This document shows, piece after piece, positions 5,127 through 11,657 of a DNA stretch of 11,768 bases. A program made the translations under genes and the position numbers. The notes under the pieces were generated by a model. It searched no databases and was not told the DNA's origin. It saw only the letters and a program-made list of their open reading frames with translations. The stretch covers positions 1 to 11,768 of the forward strand of contig JAUYEB010000012.1 of NCBI GenBank assembly GCA_030691555.1. Reading direction: 5' to 3'. This stretch comes from Candidatus Bathyarchaeota archaeon (GTDB lineage: Archaea; Thermoproteota; Bathyarchaeia; TCS64). Every line of letters begins with the position of its first letter. Position 1 is the stretch's first letter.

Positions 5127-6422
5127 ATGAGCATAGCAAGGATTTTCGCCGAAGCCGACAAGGCTGGTAAGGAAGTAGCCGAGCTCACATCTGGGCTCGT
5201 CAGGTTCAACTCGGCCCACCCCGAGGGGCGCACCGACGAGGTCGTCCCCTACATAGCCGAGTACCTGGAGAAGCACGGGATAGAGCACGAGGTCCACGCG
5301 CAGGACCCGAAGAAGCCGAACATAGTCGGGAGGCTCCCCGGCAAGTCCAATCACAAGATTCTCTGGGTGGGGCACATCGACGTCGTCCCCGAGGGGAAGT
5401 CGGAGGCTTGGAAGTACCCCGCCTACGATGGCGTGATAACGGGAGGCGTCGTCCACGGCAGGGGCAGCAGCGACATGAAGGGAAGCTGTGCCGCCGCCAT
5501 GGTCAGCGCCCGCATACTGAGCAAGATGAGGCTGCCCCACCCCGTGGAGTTCTGGTTCACCGCCGACGAGGAGATCGGCGGAGGGGCCGGCGCTAAGTGG
5601 CTCGCCGAGTCGGGCCGCCTCAAGGGCGACGTCTGCGTAATCGGCGACGGCAACGGCGGCGGCGCCGAGAGCCCGAGCATCGACCTCGGCTGCAAGGGCG
5701 GGGCCCAGACTCGCCTCATCGCCAAGGGGAAGACGGCCCACGGCAGCACGCCCTTCCTGGGCGACAACGCCATAATGAAGCTCATCAAGGTCATCCCCGA
5801 GGTCTACAAGATCGGCAACTTCAAGCTTGAGCTCCCAGCGGAGCTCAACAAGCCCATCAGGGACAGCGTCAAGTTCTACATGGGCGAGGCGAAGACCCCC
5901 GAGCTCCAGAGGAACGTCAGGCGCCTCTTCAACTACCCGACGGTCACCTGCAACATCATAAACGGCGGGGTCAAGATCAACGTCGTCCCCGACTACGCGG
6001 AGGCAGAGTTCGACATACGCCTAACGCCCGGCGCAAGCGTCTCCGCCGTGAGGAATGAGATCGAACGCATAGTAAAGGCCGCGGGCGTCCCCGGAGTCGA
6101 GGTCGCGGCGGGGCGGGAGACCCACGCCAAGGCCAGCGGGAAGCTCGGCGACAAGGCCGGCTTCTACGAGGACCCCAACACTCCCTTCGCCAAGCAGCTC
6201 ACCAATACCATAAAGAAGGCCACTGGCAAGAGGCCCAGCGTGAAGATACTGACCGGAGGCACCGACGGGATAAGCACGAGCAAGATCGCCGGCATACCCA
6301 GCCTCGGCTACGGCACGAGCATCAGCGGCGTCGCCCACCAGCCCAACGAGTACATAACCGTCGAGAACCTCATACTCGGCATCAAGGTCTACGGAGCCTT
6401 CCCCTACTTCTACAAACCATAG
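5127..6422 (+). CDS. M20 family zinc metallopeptidase / deacylase (ArgE/DapE/CPG2 type)
   Basis: A 431-residue cytoplasmic di-zinc hydrolase. Catalytic-domain ligands are all visible: H83 (GHIDVVP) with D85, bridging D116 (GRGSSDMKG), catalytic base E148 and ligand E149 (TADEEIGG), D174 (VIGDG) and H404 (AHQPNEY). The lid/dimerisation domain spans about 190-310, with the conserved KTAHGSTP (H205) at its start. Relatives are acetylornithine deacetylase, succinyl-diaminopimelate desuccinylase, carboxypeptidase G2 and dipeptidases. D174 instead of Glu at the fourth ligand position is seen in the aminopeptidase/carboxypeptidase branch. An insert at about 230-265 in the lid is rather long. No biosynthetic partner gene lies next to it, so a general amino-acyl or peptide hydrolase role is as likely as arginine or lysine synthesis. 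Substrate is unknown. Confidence 0.92.
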   Translation: MSIARIFAEADKAGKEVAELTSGLVRFNSAHPEGRTDEVVPYIAEYLEKHGIEHEVHAQDPKKPNIVGRLPGKSNHKILWVGHIDVVPEGKSEAWKYPAYDGVITGGVVHGRGSSDMKGSCAAAMVSARILSKMRLPHPVEFWFTADEEIGGGAGAKWLAESGRLKGDVCVIGDGNGGGAESPSIDLGCKGGAQTRLIAKGKTAHGSTPFLGDNAIMKLIKVIPEVYKIGNFKLELPAELNKPIRDSVKFYMGEAKTPELQRNVRRLFNYPTVTCNIINGGVKINVVPDYAEAEFDIRLTPGASVSAVRNEIERIVKAAGVPGVEVAAGRETHAKASGKLGDKAGFYEDPNTPFAKQLTNTIKKATGKRPSVKILTGGTDGISTSKIAGIPSLGYGTSISGVAHQPNEYITVENLILGIKVYGAFPYFYKP

Positions 6423-6617
6423 ACCATTCCCCCAACCTCTTTTATCAGTTCCAATACGCTCTTCGGCATAACCGGCCGCCAACGTCGCCCTCCCTCAAAA
6501 AAAGGGGGAGGGGGGTAGAGAATCCGAGCCATAAAACGAGGCCGATCGCCGAAAGAAGCTAGAAAACCAGCCACTCCGCCGTCATTTATGTACAAAAACG
6601 AGACAATTAAGCAACTT
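6423..6617. other. Convergent intergenic region
   Basis: This 195-nt stretch lies between the 3' ends of the M20 peptidase (plus) and the pyruvate kinase-like gene (minus). It contains a short T tract (6440-6443) after the peptidase, a strong purine/pyrimidine hairpin (6488-6512) and, on the minus strand, a T5 tract (6594-6598) 20 nt past the stop of the minus-strand gene. No convincing gene was seen here. Confidence 0.6.
6488..6512. terminator. Hairpin with A7/T7 loop between convergent genes
   Basis: CCCTCCCTC and GGGGGAGGG pair over 9 bp with one G-T wobble, around a loop of seven A (plus strand) or seven T (minus strand). Its place between two converging genes suggests transcription termination from either side. 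The asymmetric purine/pyrimidine strand composition is unusual for this GC-balanced window. Confidence 0.45.
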
Positions 6618-7193
6618 TTACGAGAGGCTCCGGGGCTTCGCCACGATCTCCCTGATCTCCAGCTCGAAGAACTTCCTCGGGTAAGCCGGTTTGACAACTA
6701 TACAGGTATCCGTACCCTCGGCGGTTCCCGCGATCGCCATGACCTCCCTGTCCATGGGTATGAGCCCCGCGTCTGCCGCCATGAGCGTAATCTCGACGCA
6801 GACCTTCATCCCCTGCCCGAAGCGGTAGAGGGTGTCCCTGACGACCTCCTCGATGCTCTTCCCACCGCTCTTCTCCGTGAAGCTGCTCGCGACTCCGTCC
6901 CCGAGCGCGTGGCTCGCGACTAGAGGCTTGATCCCCGCCTTCTCCAGCCGCGCCTTCTCCGCGTCGGTGAAGCACCAGCCGTTCTCCCTGTAGCCCTCAG
7001 CGATGCCGACAGCCACGAGGTTGAGCTTCGGATCGGCGAAGACCTCCTTCGCCCTGATCGCCGTCCCTCCGTGCGTCGAGGCGACGACGACGTCCCCGAT
7101 CTTCAGCTCCTTAGCCCGCTTCTTAGCCGCGGCTAGGACGAGATCGGTGCCCCCTGAGCCCGTCGACTCGACGTATAAAATGGTCTTCTCCAA
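6618..7193 (-). CDS. Stand-alone pyruvate kinase C-terminal (alpha/beta) domain protein
   Basis: A 191-residue protein matching only the C-terminal allosteric domain of pyruvate kinase, with no TIM-barrel catalytic part. Residues 32-40 (IGDVVVAST) and 41-50 (HGGTAIRAKE) match the region of pyruvate kinases with the HTGKTA-like motif. Residues 150-189 (EVMAIAGTAEGTDTCIVV, then FFELEIREIVAKPR) match the archaeal stand-alone family especially well. Members are common in archaea and have no established reaction; binding of a phosphorylated ligand is plausible by homology. TTG 7193 was chosen because family members start with an EKTIxYxE motif and because the frame further upstream runs into the tRNA gene. 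Its 5' end lies 53 nt downstream of tRNA-Arg, so cotranscription is possible; a weak GTTTAG element near 7222-7227 could be its own promoter. Confidence 0.87.
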   Translation of the reverse strand: MEKTILYVESTGSGGTDLVLAAAKKRAKELKIGDVVVASTHGGTAIRAKEVFADPKLNLVAVGIAEGYRENGWCFTDAEKARLEKAGIKPLVASHALGDGVASSFTEKSGGKSIEEVVRDTLYRFGQGMKVCVEITLMAADAGLIPMDREVMAIAGTAEGTDTCIVVKPAYPRKFFELEIREIVAKPRSLS

Positions 7194-7246
7194 ACACAAG
7201 TCACCGCCACTATCATCGGCTAAACCCCTGATAAGCTGTTTGAGGG

Positions 7247-7322
7247 TGGCGCGGCCGGCAGGATTCGAACCCGCGACCATGGGCTCCGAAGGCCCACGCT
7301 CTATCCGCTAAGCCACGGCCGC
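7247..7322 (-). tRNA. tRNA-Arg (anticodon UCG), CCA encoded
   Basis: A full cloverleaf reads on the minus strand. The acceptor stem GCGGCCG (7316-7322) pairs perfectly with CGGCCGC (7251-7257). The D stem is GCTT/GAGC, the anticodon stem TGGGC/GCCCA, the variable loop 5 nt, and the T stem GCGGG/CCTGC with loop TTCGAAT. The anticodon loop CTTCGGA (7285-7291) gives anticodon TCG, decoding CGA and probably other CGN arginine codons. The discriminator base is G (7250) and the 3' CCA is encoded (7247-7249). No intron is present. A CTTAATT box lies 27 nt upstream. The gene lies 53 nt before the pyruvate kinase-like gene on the same strand. Confidence 0.96.
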
Positions 7323-7348
7323 ACCAGCAGGGATGGAAACACCAACAC

Positions 7349-7355
7349 AATTAAG
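7349..7355 (-). promoter_or_regulatory. TATA box of tRNA-Arg
   Basis: CTTAATT on the minus strand lies 27-33 nt before the first base of the tRNA, the normal distance for an archaeal tRNA promoter. It faces the promoter of the DUF54 operon across a short divergent gap. Confidence 0.55.
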
Positions 7356-7377
7356 CGTTACCACCCCCGGGAGAACC

Positions 7378-7386
7378 CATAATAAG
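7378..7386 (+). promoter_or_regulatory. TATA-like box of the DUF54-rnp3-rnp2 operon
   Basis: CATAATAAG ends 35 nt before ATG 7422, predicting a leader of about 10-15 nt. That leader would hold GGGTG at 7412-7416, a Shine-Dalgarno-like motif 5 nt before the ATG. Confidence 0.45.
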
Positions 7387-7421
7387 CCAGCGCAAGACGA
7401 ATACAGCGAAAGGGTGCCAAG

Positions 7422-7877
7422 ATGCCCGAGGAGAGACTCGTGAAGGCAGCGGAGATAAGCGTCTTCGCACACGCCACCGAGGACGAGGAGAAGGTAAAGC
7501 AGGCCGTAAAGAGGATAGCTCGGTACGAGCACGTCTTCGAGTCCCAGCGCCTCTCCGGCCACTACGACGACCCCATAACCCTCCTCACCTCGAAGACCAC
7601 GAAGAAGACGGAGGCCACGGACCTCCTCGCCAACATAGTCAACAAGCTCTCCAGCATCGACAGGCAGACCCTACTGGACGAGCTGCCGAACCGCGTCGAC
7701 CCCAAGGGCAACCTCTACCTGCGCCTAGACAAGCAGAAGGCCTTCAACGGCAAGGTAACGCTCAATGAGAACGACCCCATCAGGATCAAGCTCAAGTTCC
7801 AGCTCCCCCACAAGGCCGACCCGGCGGTCACAATAAGGGAGTACATAATCAACGCCGAGGAGGACGACCCCGAGTGA
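7422..7877 (+). CDS. DUF54 (COG1325) RNA-binding protein, putative exosome-associated factor
   Basis: A 151-residue protein. Recognisable features are the N-terminal strand and helix EISVFAHATEDEEKVKQAV (11-29), then FESQRLSGHYDDPITLLTS (39-57), and the segment LYLRLDKQKAFNGKVTL (98-114) typical of archaeal DUF54/COG1325 proteins. The family was predicted from gene order to work with the exosome and RNase P and is thought to bind RNA; its exact job is not established. It is the first gene of an operon: its TGA overlaps the GTG start of rnp3, so the two are translationally coupled. Length is normal for the family. Function beyond RNA binding is an inference from context. Confidence 0.88.
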   Translation: MPEERLVKAAEISVFAHATEDEEKVKQAVKRIARYEHVFESQRLSGHYDDPITLLTSKTTKKTEATDLLANIVNKLSSIDRQTLLDELPNRVDPKGNLYLRLDKQKAFNGKVTLNENDPIRIKLKFQLPHKADPAVTIREYIINAEEDDPE

Positions 7878-8527
7878 GGCACTACGTGGACCTGCACCTC
7901 AGACCCTCGACCCCCGAGCAGGCGCAGGAGATGACGAACCTCGCCATCGAGCTGGGGTATAGACACGTCGCCCTGACAAAGCAGGCGAACGGAATCGACG
8001 GCAGGATCACCGTCGCGACCAGGGTCGACATCGAGGCCAGGAGGAGCGGGGAGCTCCTCGACGCCCTGAAGAGGAGCAGGAGGAGATTCACCATAATCTC
8101 CGTGAAGTGCCTCTCGAAGGAGGTCGCGAGGATGGCGGCGAGGGACGACCGCGTCGACCTGCTCCAGTTCCCCGACGACCCCGCCCAGAGGAAGCAGAAC
8201 TGGCTGGACCACCACGAGGCAGCACTGACCGAGGGGACGGGCCGCGCCTACGAGATCAACGCCTCCGACCTCATAGCGACCAGCCCAACCCGCCTAGCCA
8301 AGGCGATAAACATGATAAAGCGGGACCTGGCCGTCGCGACGAGGCACGACATACCCGTCGTGCTGTCGAGCGGCGCGGCCACGCCCCTCGCCATGCGCGA
8401 GCCGAGGGCCCTCACCGCCCTGGCGAGCCTGCTCGACATAGACGAGGAATACGCCTCCGACATGATCTCGACCATCCCCGAGGCCATCCTGGAGAGGAAC
8501 CGCGACAAGTTAGGGGAGGGGCCATGA
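7874..8527 (+). CDS. rnp3: RNase P protein component 3 (Rpp30 homologue)
   Basis: A 217-residue TIM-barrel-like protein of the polymerase/histidinol-phosphatase-type fold. Recognisable segments are the first strand YVDLHLRP (4-11), the second strand HVALTKQ (31-37), the central FTIISVK ... DRVDLLQFP (72-96), YEINASDL (117-124), and the late strand VVLSSGAATPLAMREPRAL (158-176). With Pop5 it forms the heterotetramer that supports the catalytic domain of RNase P RNA in 5' tRNA maturation. The start is GTG, overlapping the TGA of the DUF54 gene by 4 nt, with GGAGG at 7859-7863. Its own TGA overlaps the ATG pair of rnp2. The coupling fits the need for equal amounts of the two proteins. Confidence 0.92.
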   Translation: MRHYVDLHLRPSTPEQAQEMTNLAIELGYRHVALTKQANGIDGRITVATRVDIEARRSGELLDALKRSRRRFTIISVKCLSKEVARMAARDDRVDLLQFPDDPAQRKQNWLDHHEAALTEGTGRAYEINASDLIATSPTRLAKAINMIKRDLAVATRHDIPVVLSSGAATPLAMREPRALTALASLLDIDEEYASDMISTIPEAILERNRDKLGEGP

Positions 8528-8874
8528 TGCCGGTGAGATCGGTCAGGCGCCGCTACCTACTCTTCAAGGTCTCGACGGACGCGGCCCCCGACGAGAAGAC
8601 CATCTGGGAGAATCTGAGGGACTCGATAGATGTGCTCTACGGCGCCAAGGGGTTCTCCCTCATCGACCCCAACCTCATAGAGTACAACGAGGCGACGAGG
8701 AACGGCATCGTCAGGTGCACGCACGACACCGAGAGGTTCCTGCGTGCGTCCCTCGCCTCGATCGTGAGCGTATCCGACACACCCGCCGCCTTCAGGGTCG
8801 AGCGGGCCTCCGGCACGATAAAGACGCTCCGCAGGAAGGCGGGTATAGAGAAGCCGAAAAAGGAATCAGAATAG
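8527..8874 (+). CDS. rnp2: RNase P protein component 2 (Pop5 homologue)
   Basis: A 115-residue RRM-like protein. It begins with VRSVRRRYLLFKV, the Pop5 N-terminal strand with a basic patch, continues with a helix at about 23-38, a strand and loop around YGAKGFSLIDPNLIEYN, then GIVRCTHDTERFLRASLASI, which is the conserved Pop5 RCTH region. It partners Rpp30 in RNase P. Two consecutive ATG codons (8524 and 8527) are possible. 8527 is preferred because GGAGG at 8515-8519 then has a 7-nt spacing, the same as for rps2 and the MEMO gene; starting at 8524 adds one Met. The last ten residues are a charged Lys/Glu tail. Either start overlaps the end of rnp3. Confidence 0.92.
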   Translation: MPVRSVRRRYLLFKVSTDAAPDEKTIWENLRDSIDVLYGAKGFSLIDPNLIEYNEATRNGIVRCTHDTERFLRASLASIVSVSDTPAAFRVERASGTIKTLRRKAGIEKPKKESE

Positions 8875-8886
8875 CCAGATTAGAAG

Positions 8887-8896
8887 TATTTTTATT
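8887..8896 (+). promoter_or_regulatory. T-rich terminator of rnp2 and TATA box of rpoN
   Basis: TATTTTTATT lies 13 nt after the rnp2 stop and 58 nt before rpoN. Its T5 run can end the RNase P transcript, and the TATA-like core can start the rpoN operon near 8917. It is the only AT-rich spot between the two clusters, so it probably marks the operon boundary. Confidence 0.5.
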
Positions 8897-8954
8897 CCTC
8901 CTGATACTTGACAAGGTGGAATCGCCACAGAGACGTGGGAAGGAGACTGAAAGA

Positions 8955-9182
8955 ATGATAATACCCGTGAGGTGTTTCTCATGCGGGAAGGTCGTAGCAG
9001 ACAAGTGGGAGCCGTTCAAGAAGCGCGTCGACGCCGGTGAAGAACCCGGGAAGGTCCTCGACGACCTCGGCGTCACACGCTACTGCTGCCGCCGCATGAT
9101 ACTCTCCCACGTCGAGATCATAGACGACGTGATCAAGTTCCACGAAGGACAGAAGGGTCTAGAGGTAAAGGGAGGAAACTAG
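8955..9182 (+). CDS. rpoN: DNA-directed RNA polymerase subunit N (RPB10 homologue)
   Basis: A 75-residue zinc-binding subunit of archaeal RNA polymerase. It starts MIIPVRCFSCGK and has the invariant C7-x2-C10 and the C44-C45 pair in RYCCRRM, which hold one zinc ion. The segment VVADKWEPF matches RPB10. It sits near the Rpo3/Rpo11 assembly platform of the enzyme. The start is supported by GGAG at 8942-8945, nine nt before the ATG. The gene ends immediately before the TTG start of rps2, and the GGAGG for rps2 is inside its last codons, so the two are coupled. The rpoK gene that often follows in archaea is absent here. Confidence 0.95.
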   Translation: MIIPVRCFSCGKVVADKWEPFKKRVDAGEEPGKVLDDLGVTRYCCRRMILSHVEIIDDVIKFHEGQKGLEVKGGN

Positions 9183-9809
9183 TTGGAACCGGAGAATGAG
9201 GCACAGCAGCCGATCAACGAGAACCTACTGCTACCGCAGGAGGTCCTACTATCAGCGGGCGTCCACATCGGGACACGCGTGAAGACCAAGGACATGGAGC
9301 CATTCATCTACAAGGTCCGCCCGGACGGCCTCTACGTCCTAGACATGGAGCAGATGAACGAGCGCGTAAAGGTAGCCGCCAAGTTCCTCAGCCGCATTAA
9401 CCTCAGCAAGGTGGTCGTCGCCTCGAGCAAGCGCTACGGGAGGAGCCCCGTCGAGAAGTTCTGCGAGGTAGTGGGCTGCAAGTCCATAACCGGCAGGTTC
9501 ACGTCGGGCACATTCACGAACCCCGTGTACGCGGGCTTCTTCGAGCCGGCACTCGTAATCGTCACCGACAGCCTGGCCGACGACCAGATCGTCGTCGAGG
9601 CTGGCCAGATCCGCGTCCCCGTCATCGCCCTCGCCAGCACTGACAACAACAAGAGCAACGTCGACCTCATCATACCCATGAACAACAAGGGCCGCCGCGC
9701 CCTCGCCATCGCCTTCTGGCTCATCGCACGCGAGATACTCAAGGAGCGAAACGAGCTGCCCGCCAGCGGCGAGATGCGGTTCAGCATCGACGAATTCGAG
9801 ACCAGCTAG
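9183..9809 (+). CDS. rps2: Small ribosomal subunit protein uS2
   Basis: A 208-residue archaeal/eukaryotic-type S2. Signature parts are LLLPQEVLLSAGVHIGTR (15-32), KDMEPFIYKVRPDGLYVLD (36-54), the strand VVVASSKRYG, ITGRFTSGTFTNP (101-113) and PALVIVTD (121-128), then IPMNNKGRRALAIAFWLIAREIL. It binds the head-body junction of the 30S subunit. The start is TTG, directly after the rpoN stop codon, with GGAGG at 9171-9175 and a 7-nt spacer. The MEMO gene follows after 11 nt. The bacterial zinc or coiled-coil insert is lacking, as expected in archaea. Confidence 0.95.
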   Translation: MEPENEAQQPINENLLLPQEVLLSAGVHIGTRVKTKDMEPFIYKVRPDGLYVLDMEQMNERVKVAAKFLSRINLSKVVVASSKRYGRSPVEKFCEVVGCKSITGRFTSGTFTNPVYAGFFEPALVIVTDSLADDQIVVEAGQIRVPVIALASTDNNKSNVDLIIPMNNKGRRALAIAFWLIAREILKERNELPASGEMRFSIDEFETS

Positions 9810-9820
9810 GAGGGCCCACT

Positions 9821-10675
9821 TTGTCCGTGAGGCGCCCCCACGTCGCGGGGAGCTTCTATCCCAGCGATCCACAGCGCCTCAGACGGGACATCGAAGACTG
9901 CTTCAAGCACCCCCTTGGCCCCGGCAAGCTTCCACCCAAAGGCGAGAAGCCCCGAACCATCACCGGGATAGTCTGCCCACACGCCGGCTACATGTACAGC
10001 GGGCCGGTCGCCGCCCACAGCTACTTCGCCCTCTCCGAGGAGGAGGCCCCCGAGACGGCGATCATACTGTGCCCCAACCACACGGGGCTCGGGAGCGCCG
10101 TATCCCTCATGGCCGAGGGGTATTGGGAGACGCCGCTCGGTAGGCTCAAGATCGACCCGGACCTATCCAACGCAGTCTTCAAGGCATCCGGGATCATCGA
10201 CATCGACGAGTCCGCCCACCTCTACGAGCACTCCATCGAGGTGCAGCTACCCTTCCTCCAGTACCTCTACGGCTCGTCGGTCGGCATCGTCCCGATCTGC
10301 ATGGGGTTCCAGGACTTGGAGACGAGCCGAAACATCGGGGAAGCGGTCGCCAAGGCCGCGGCGGAGAGGAACGTGATCATCATCGCCTCGACCGACATGA
10401 CCCACCAGGAGCCCCAGCAATCCGCCGCCAGGAAAGACAGGCTCGTCCTCGACGCATTAGAGGCGATGGACGAGGAACGCGTACAGAGCGTCGTCCAGAC
10501 CAACCACATCACCATGTGCGGCTACGGCCCTGTGTCGGCCGCCATCGTCGCGTCGAAGGCGTTCGGGGCGGACCGGGCAGAAATCTTATCATACCACACG
10601 AGCGGGGATATAACGGGTGACCGGGGGGCGGTCGTCGGATACGCCTCGGCGAAGATCACCCGAGCGGTGCAATAG
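9821..10675 (+). CDS. MEMO family protein
   Basis: A 284-residue protein of the MEMO1/DUF52 family, structurally related to class III non-haem iron dioxygenases. Conserved residues are visible: H54 in CPHAGYMYSG, H87 in CPNHTG, H137 in YEHSIEVQLPFL, D192 and H195 in STDMTH, and C233 in MCGYGP. H54, H87 and C233 correspond to the metal-binding triad described in human MEMO1. The biochemical role in archaea is unknown. In many archaea the gene lies beside mevalonate kinase, as here, so a link with isoprenoid supply or its redox control has been suggested, but that is inference. The start is TTG with GGAGG at 9809-9813, 7 nt upstream. It ends directly before the mvk ATG with no gap. Confidence 0.92.
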   Translation: MSVRRPHVAGSFYPSDPQRLRRDIEDCFKHPLGPGKLPPKGEKPRTITGIVCPHAGYMYSGPVAAHSYFALSEEEAPETAIILCPNHTGLGSAVSLMAEGYWETPLGRLKIDPDLSNAVFKASGIIDIDESAHLYEHSIEVQLPFLQYLYGSSVGIVPICMGFQDLETSRNIGEAVAKAAAERNVIIIASTDMTHQEPQQSAARKDRLVLDALEAMDEERVQSVVQTNHITMCGYGPVSAAIVASKAFGADRAEILSYHTSGDITGDRGAVVGYASAKITRAVQ

Positions 10676-11656
10676 ATGAGCGCAGAGGCGACGGCCCCGG
10701 GCAAGATGATCCTGTTCGGAGAACACAGCGTGGTCTACAGGGGACCCGCCATACTCCTCGCCGTCGACAGGCGCGCCAGCGTCGTCGCCTCCAAACGAGA
10801 CGACAAACGCGTATACATCGACTCCGAGGACCTCGGCTTCTCCGGCTACTTCGACAACGGCGAGTACACCGCCGTCACGGGGAAGGTGTGGAGAGGTAGA
10901 AACATGGCGGCCCTCGAGGTCGCGACCCGCAAGGTCATGGCCCACCTCGGCGTCGACGGCGGCGTCAACCTCAAGGTCCGCAGCATGATCCCCATAGCCG
11001 TCGGCCTAGGCTCCTCCGCCGCCGTATGCGTCGCCACCACGGCCGCCGTCGGCGAGCTATTCGACGGCAACCTCTCGAAGGAAAAGATCGCAGAACTGAG
11101 CTTCGAGGGGGAGAAGGTCATACACGGCAACCCCAGCGGAGCCGACAACAGCATAGCGACCTACGGAGGGATAATGAGGTACGAGCGCGGCGTCGGCCTA
11201 AAGAGGCTAAAGCTCGACAAGCCCCTCCCCTTCGTCATAGGCAACACGCGGAAGAAGCGCTCCACCCGAAACATGGTCGAGGGTGTCAAGGAGCTGAAGG
11301 ACAGGAACCCCGAGGTCGTCGACCCCATAATCTACACCATGGCGGGCCTCTCCCAGACCGGCCTCGACGCCCTCCTACGCAGGGACACGGGCAAGCTCGG
11401 CGACCTGATGAACATCAACCACGGCCTACTGACCTCGATAGGCGTCTCGACCCAGGAGCTCGACGACCTAGTCTACGCGGCGAGGCGCGAGGGCGCGCTG
11501 GGGGCGAAGCTCACCGGCGCGGGAGGCGGGGGATGCATGATAGCACTCGCGGAGGAGGAGCACCTCGGCATGGTCGAGAAGGGCATCAGGGCCGCGAGGG
11601 GCTACTCCATGAGGGTGAACCTCACCGACGAGGGAGTGACGACGAGGAGGCTCTAG
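10676..11656 (+). CDS. mvk: Mevalonate kinase
   Basis: A 326-residue GHMP kinase of the archaeal mevalonate pathway, phosphorylating mevalonate to 5-phosphomevalonate for isoprenoid lipid synthesis. Visible motifs: K10 in APGKMILFGEHSVVYRG (7-23), the ATP-binding PIAVGLGSSAA (106-116), HGNPSGADNSIATYGG (150-165) with the likely catalytic D157, and the C-terminal KLTGAGGGGCMIAL (278-291). Length is normal for archaeal enzymes. The ATG follows the MEMO stop directly, with GGTG at 10666-10669 as a weak Shine-Dalgarno site. Its stop is separated by one base from the presumed CTG start of isopentenyl phosphate kinase, so consecutive pathway enzymes are cotranslated. Confidence 0.95.
   Translation: MSAEATAPGKMILFGEHSVVYRGPAILLAVDRRASVVASKRDDKRVYIDSEDLGFSGYFDNGEYTAVTGKVWRGRNMAALEVATRKVMAHLGVDGGVNLKVRSMIPIAVGLGSSAAVCVATTAAVGELFDGNLSKEKIAELSFEGEKVIHGNPSGADNSIATYGGIMRYERGVGLKRLKLDKPLPFVIGNTRKKRSTRNMVEGVKELKDRNPEVVDPIIYTMAGLSQTGLDALLRRDTGKLGDLMNINHGLLTSIGVSTQELDDLVYAARREGALGAKLTGAGGGGCMIALAEEEHLGMVEKGIRAARGYSMRVNLTDEGVTTRRL
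11646..11650 (+). promoter_or_regulatory. Shine-Dalgarno site deciding a CTG start
   Basis: GGAGG lies 7 nt before CTG 11658. The motif and spacing are the same as for rps2 (9171-9175) and the MEMO gene (9809-9813), which supports translation starting at CTG. Confidence 0.55.
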
Positions 11657-11657
11657 G

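Noticed and set aside
6410..6469. A 19-residue minus-strand frame (MPKSVLELIKEVGG...) after the M20 peptidase gene
   Set aside because: It looks helix-like, but it is very short, overlaps the end of the peptidase gene and has no convincing promoter or Shine-Dalgarno site.
7194..7280. Extension of the pyruvate kinase-like protein upstream of TTG 7193
   Set aside because: The frame runs into the tRNA-Arg gene and family members begin at the EKTI motif.
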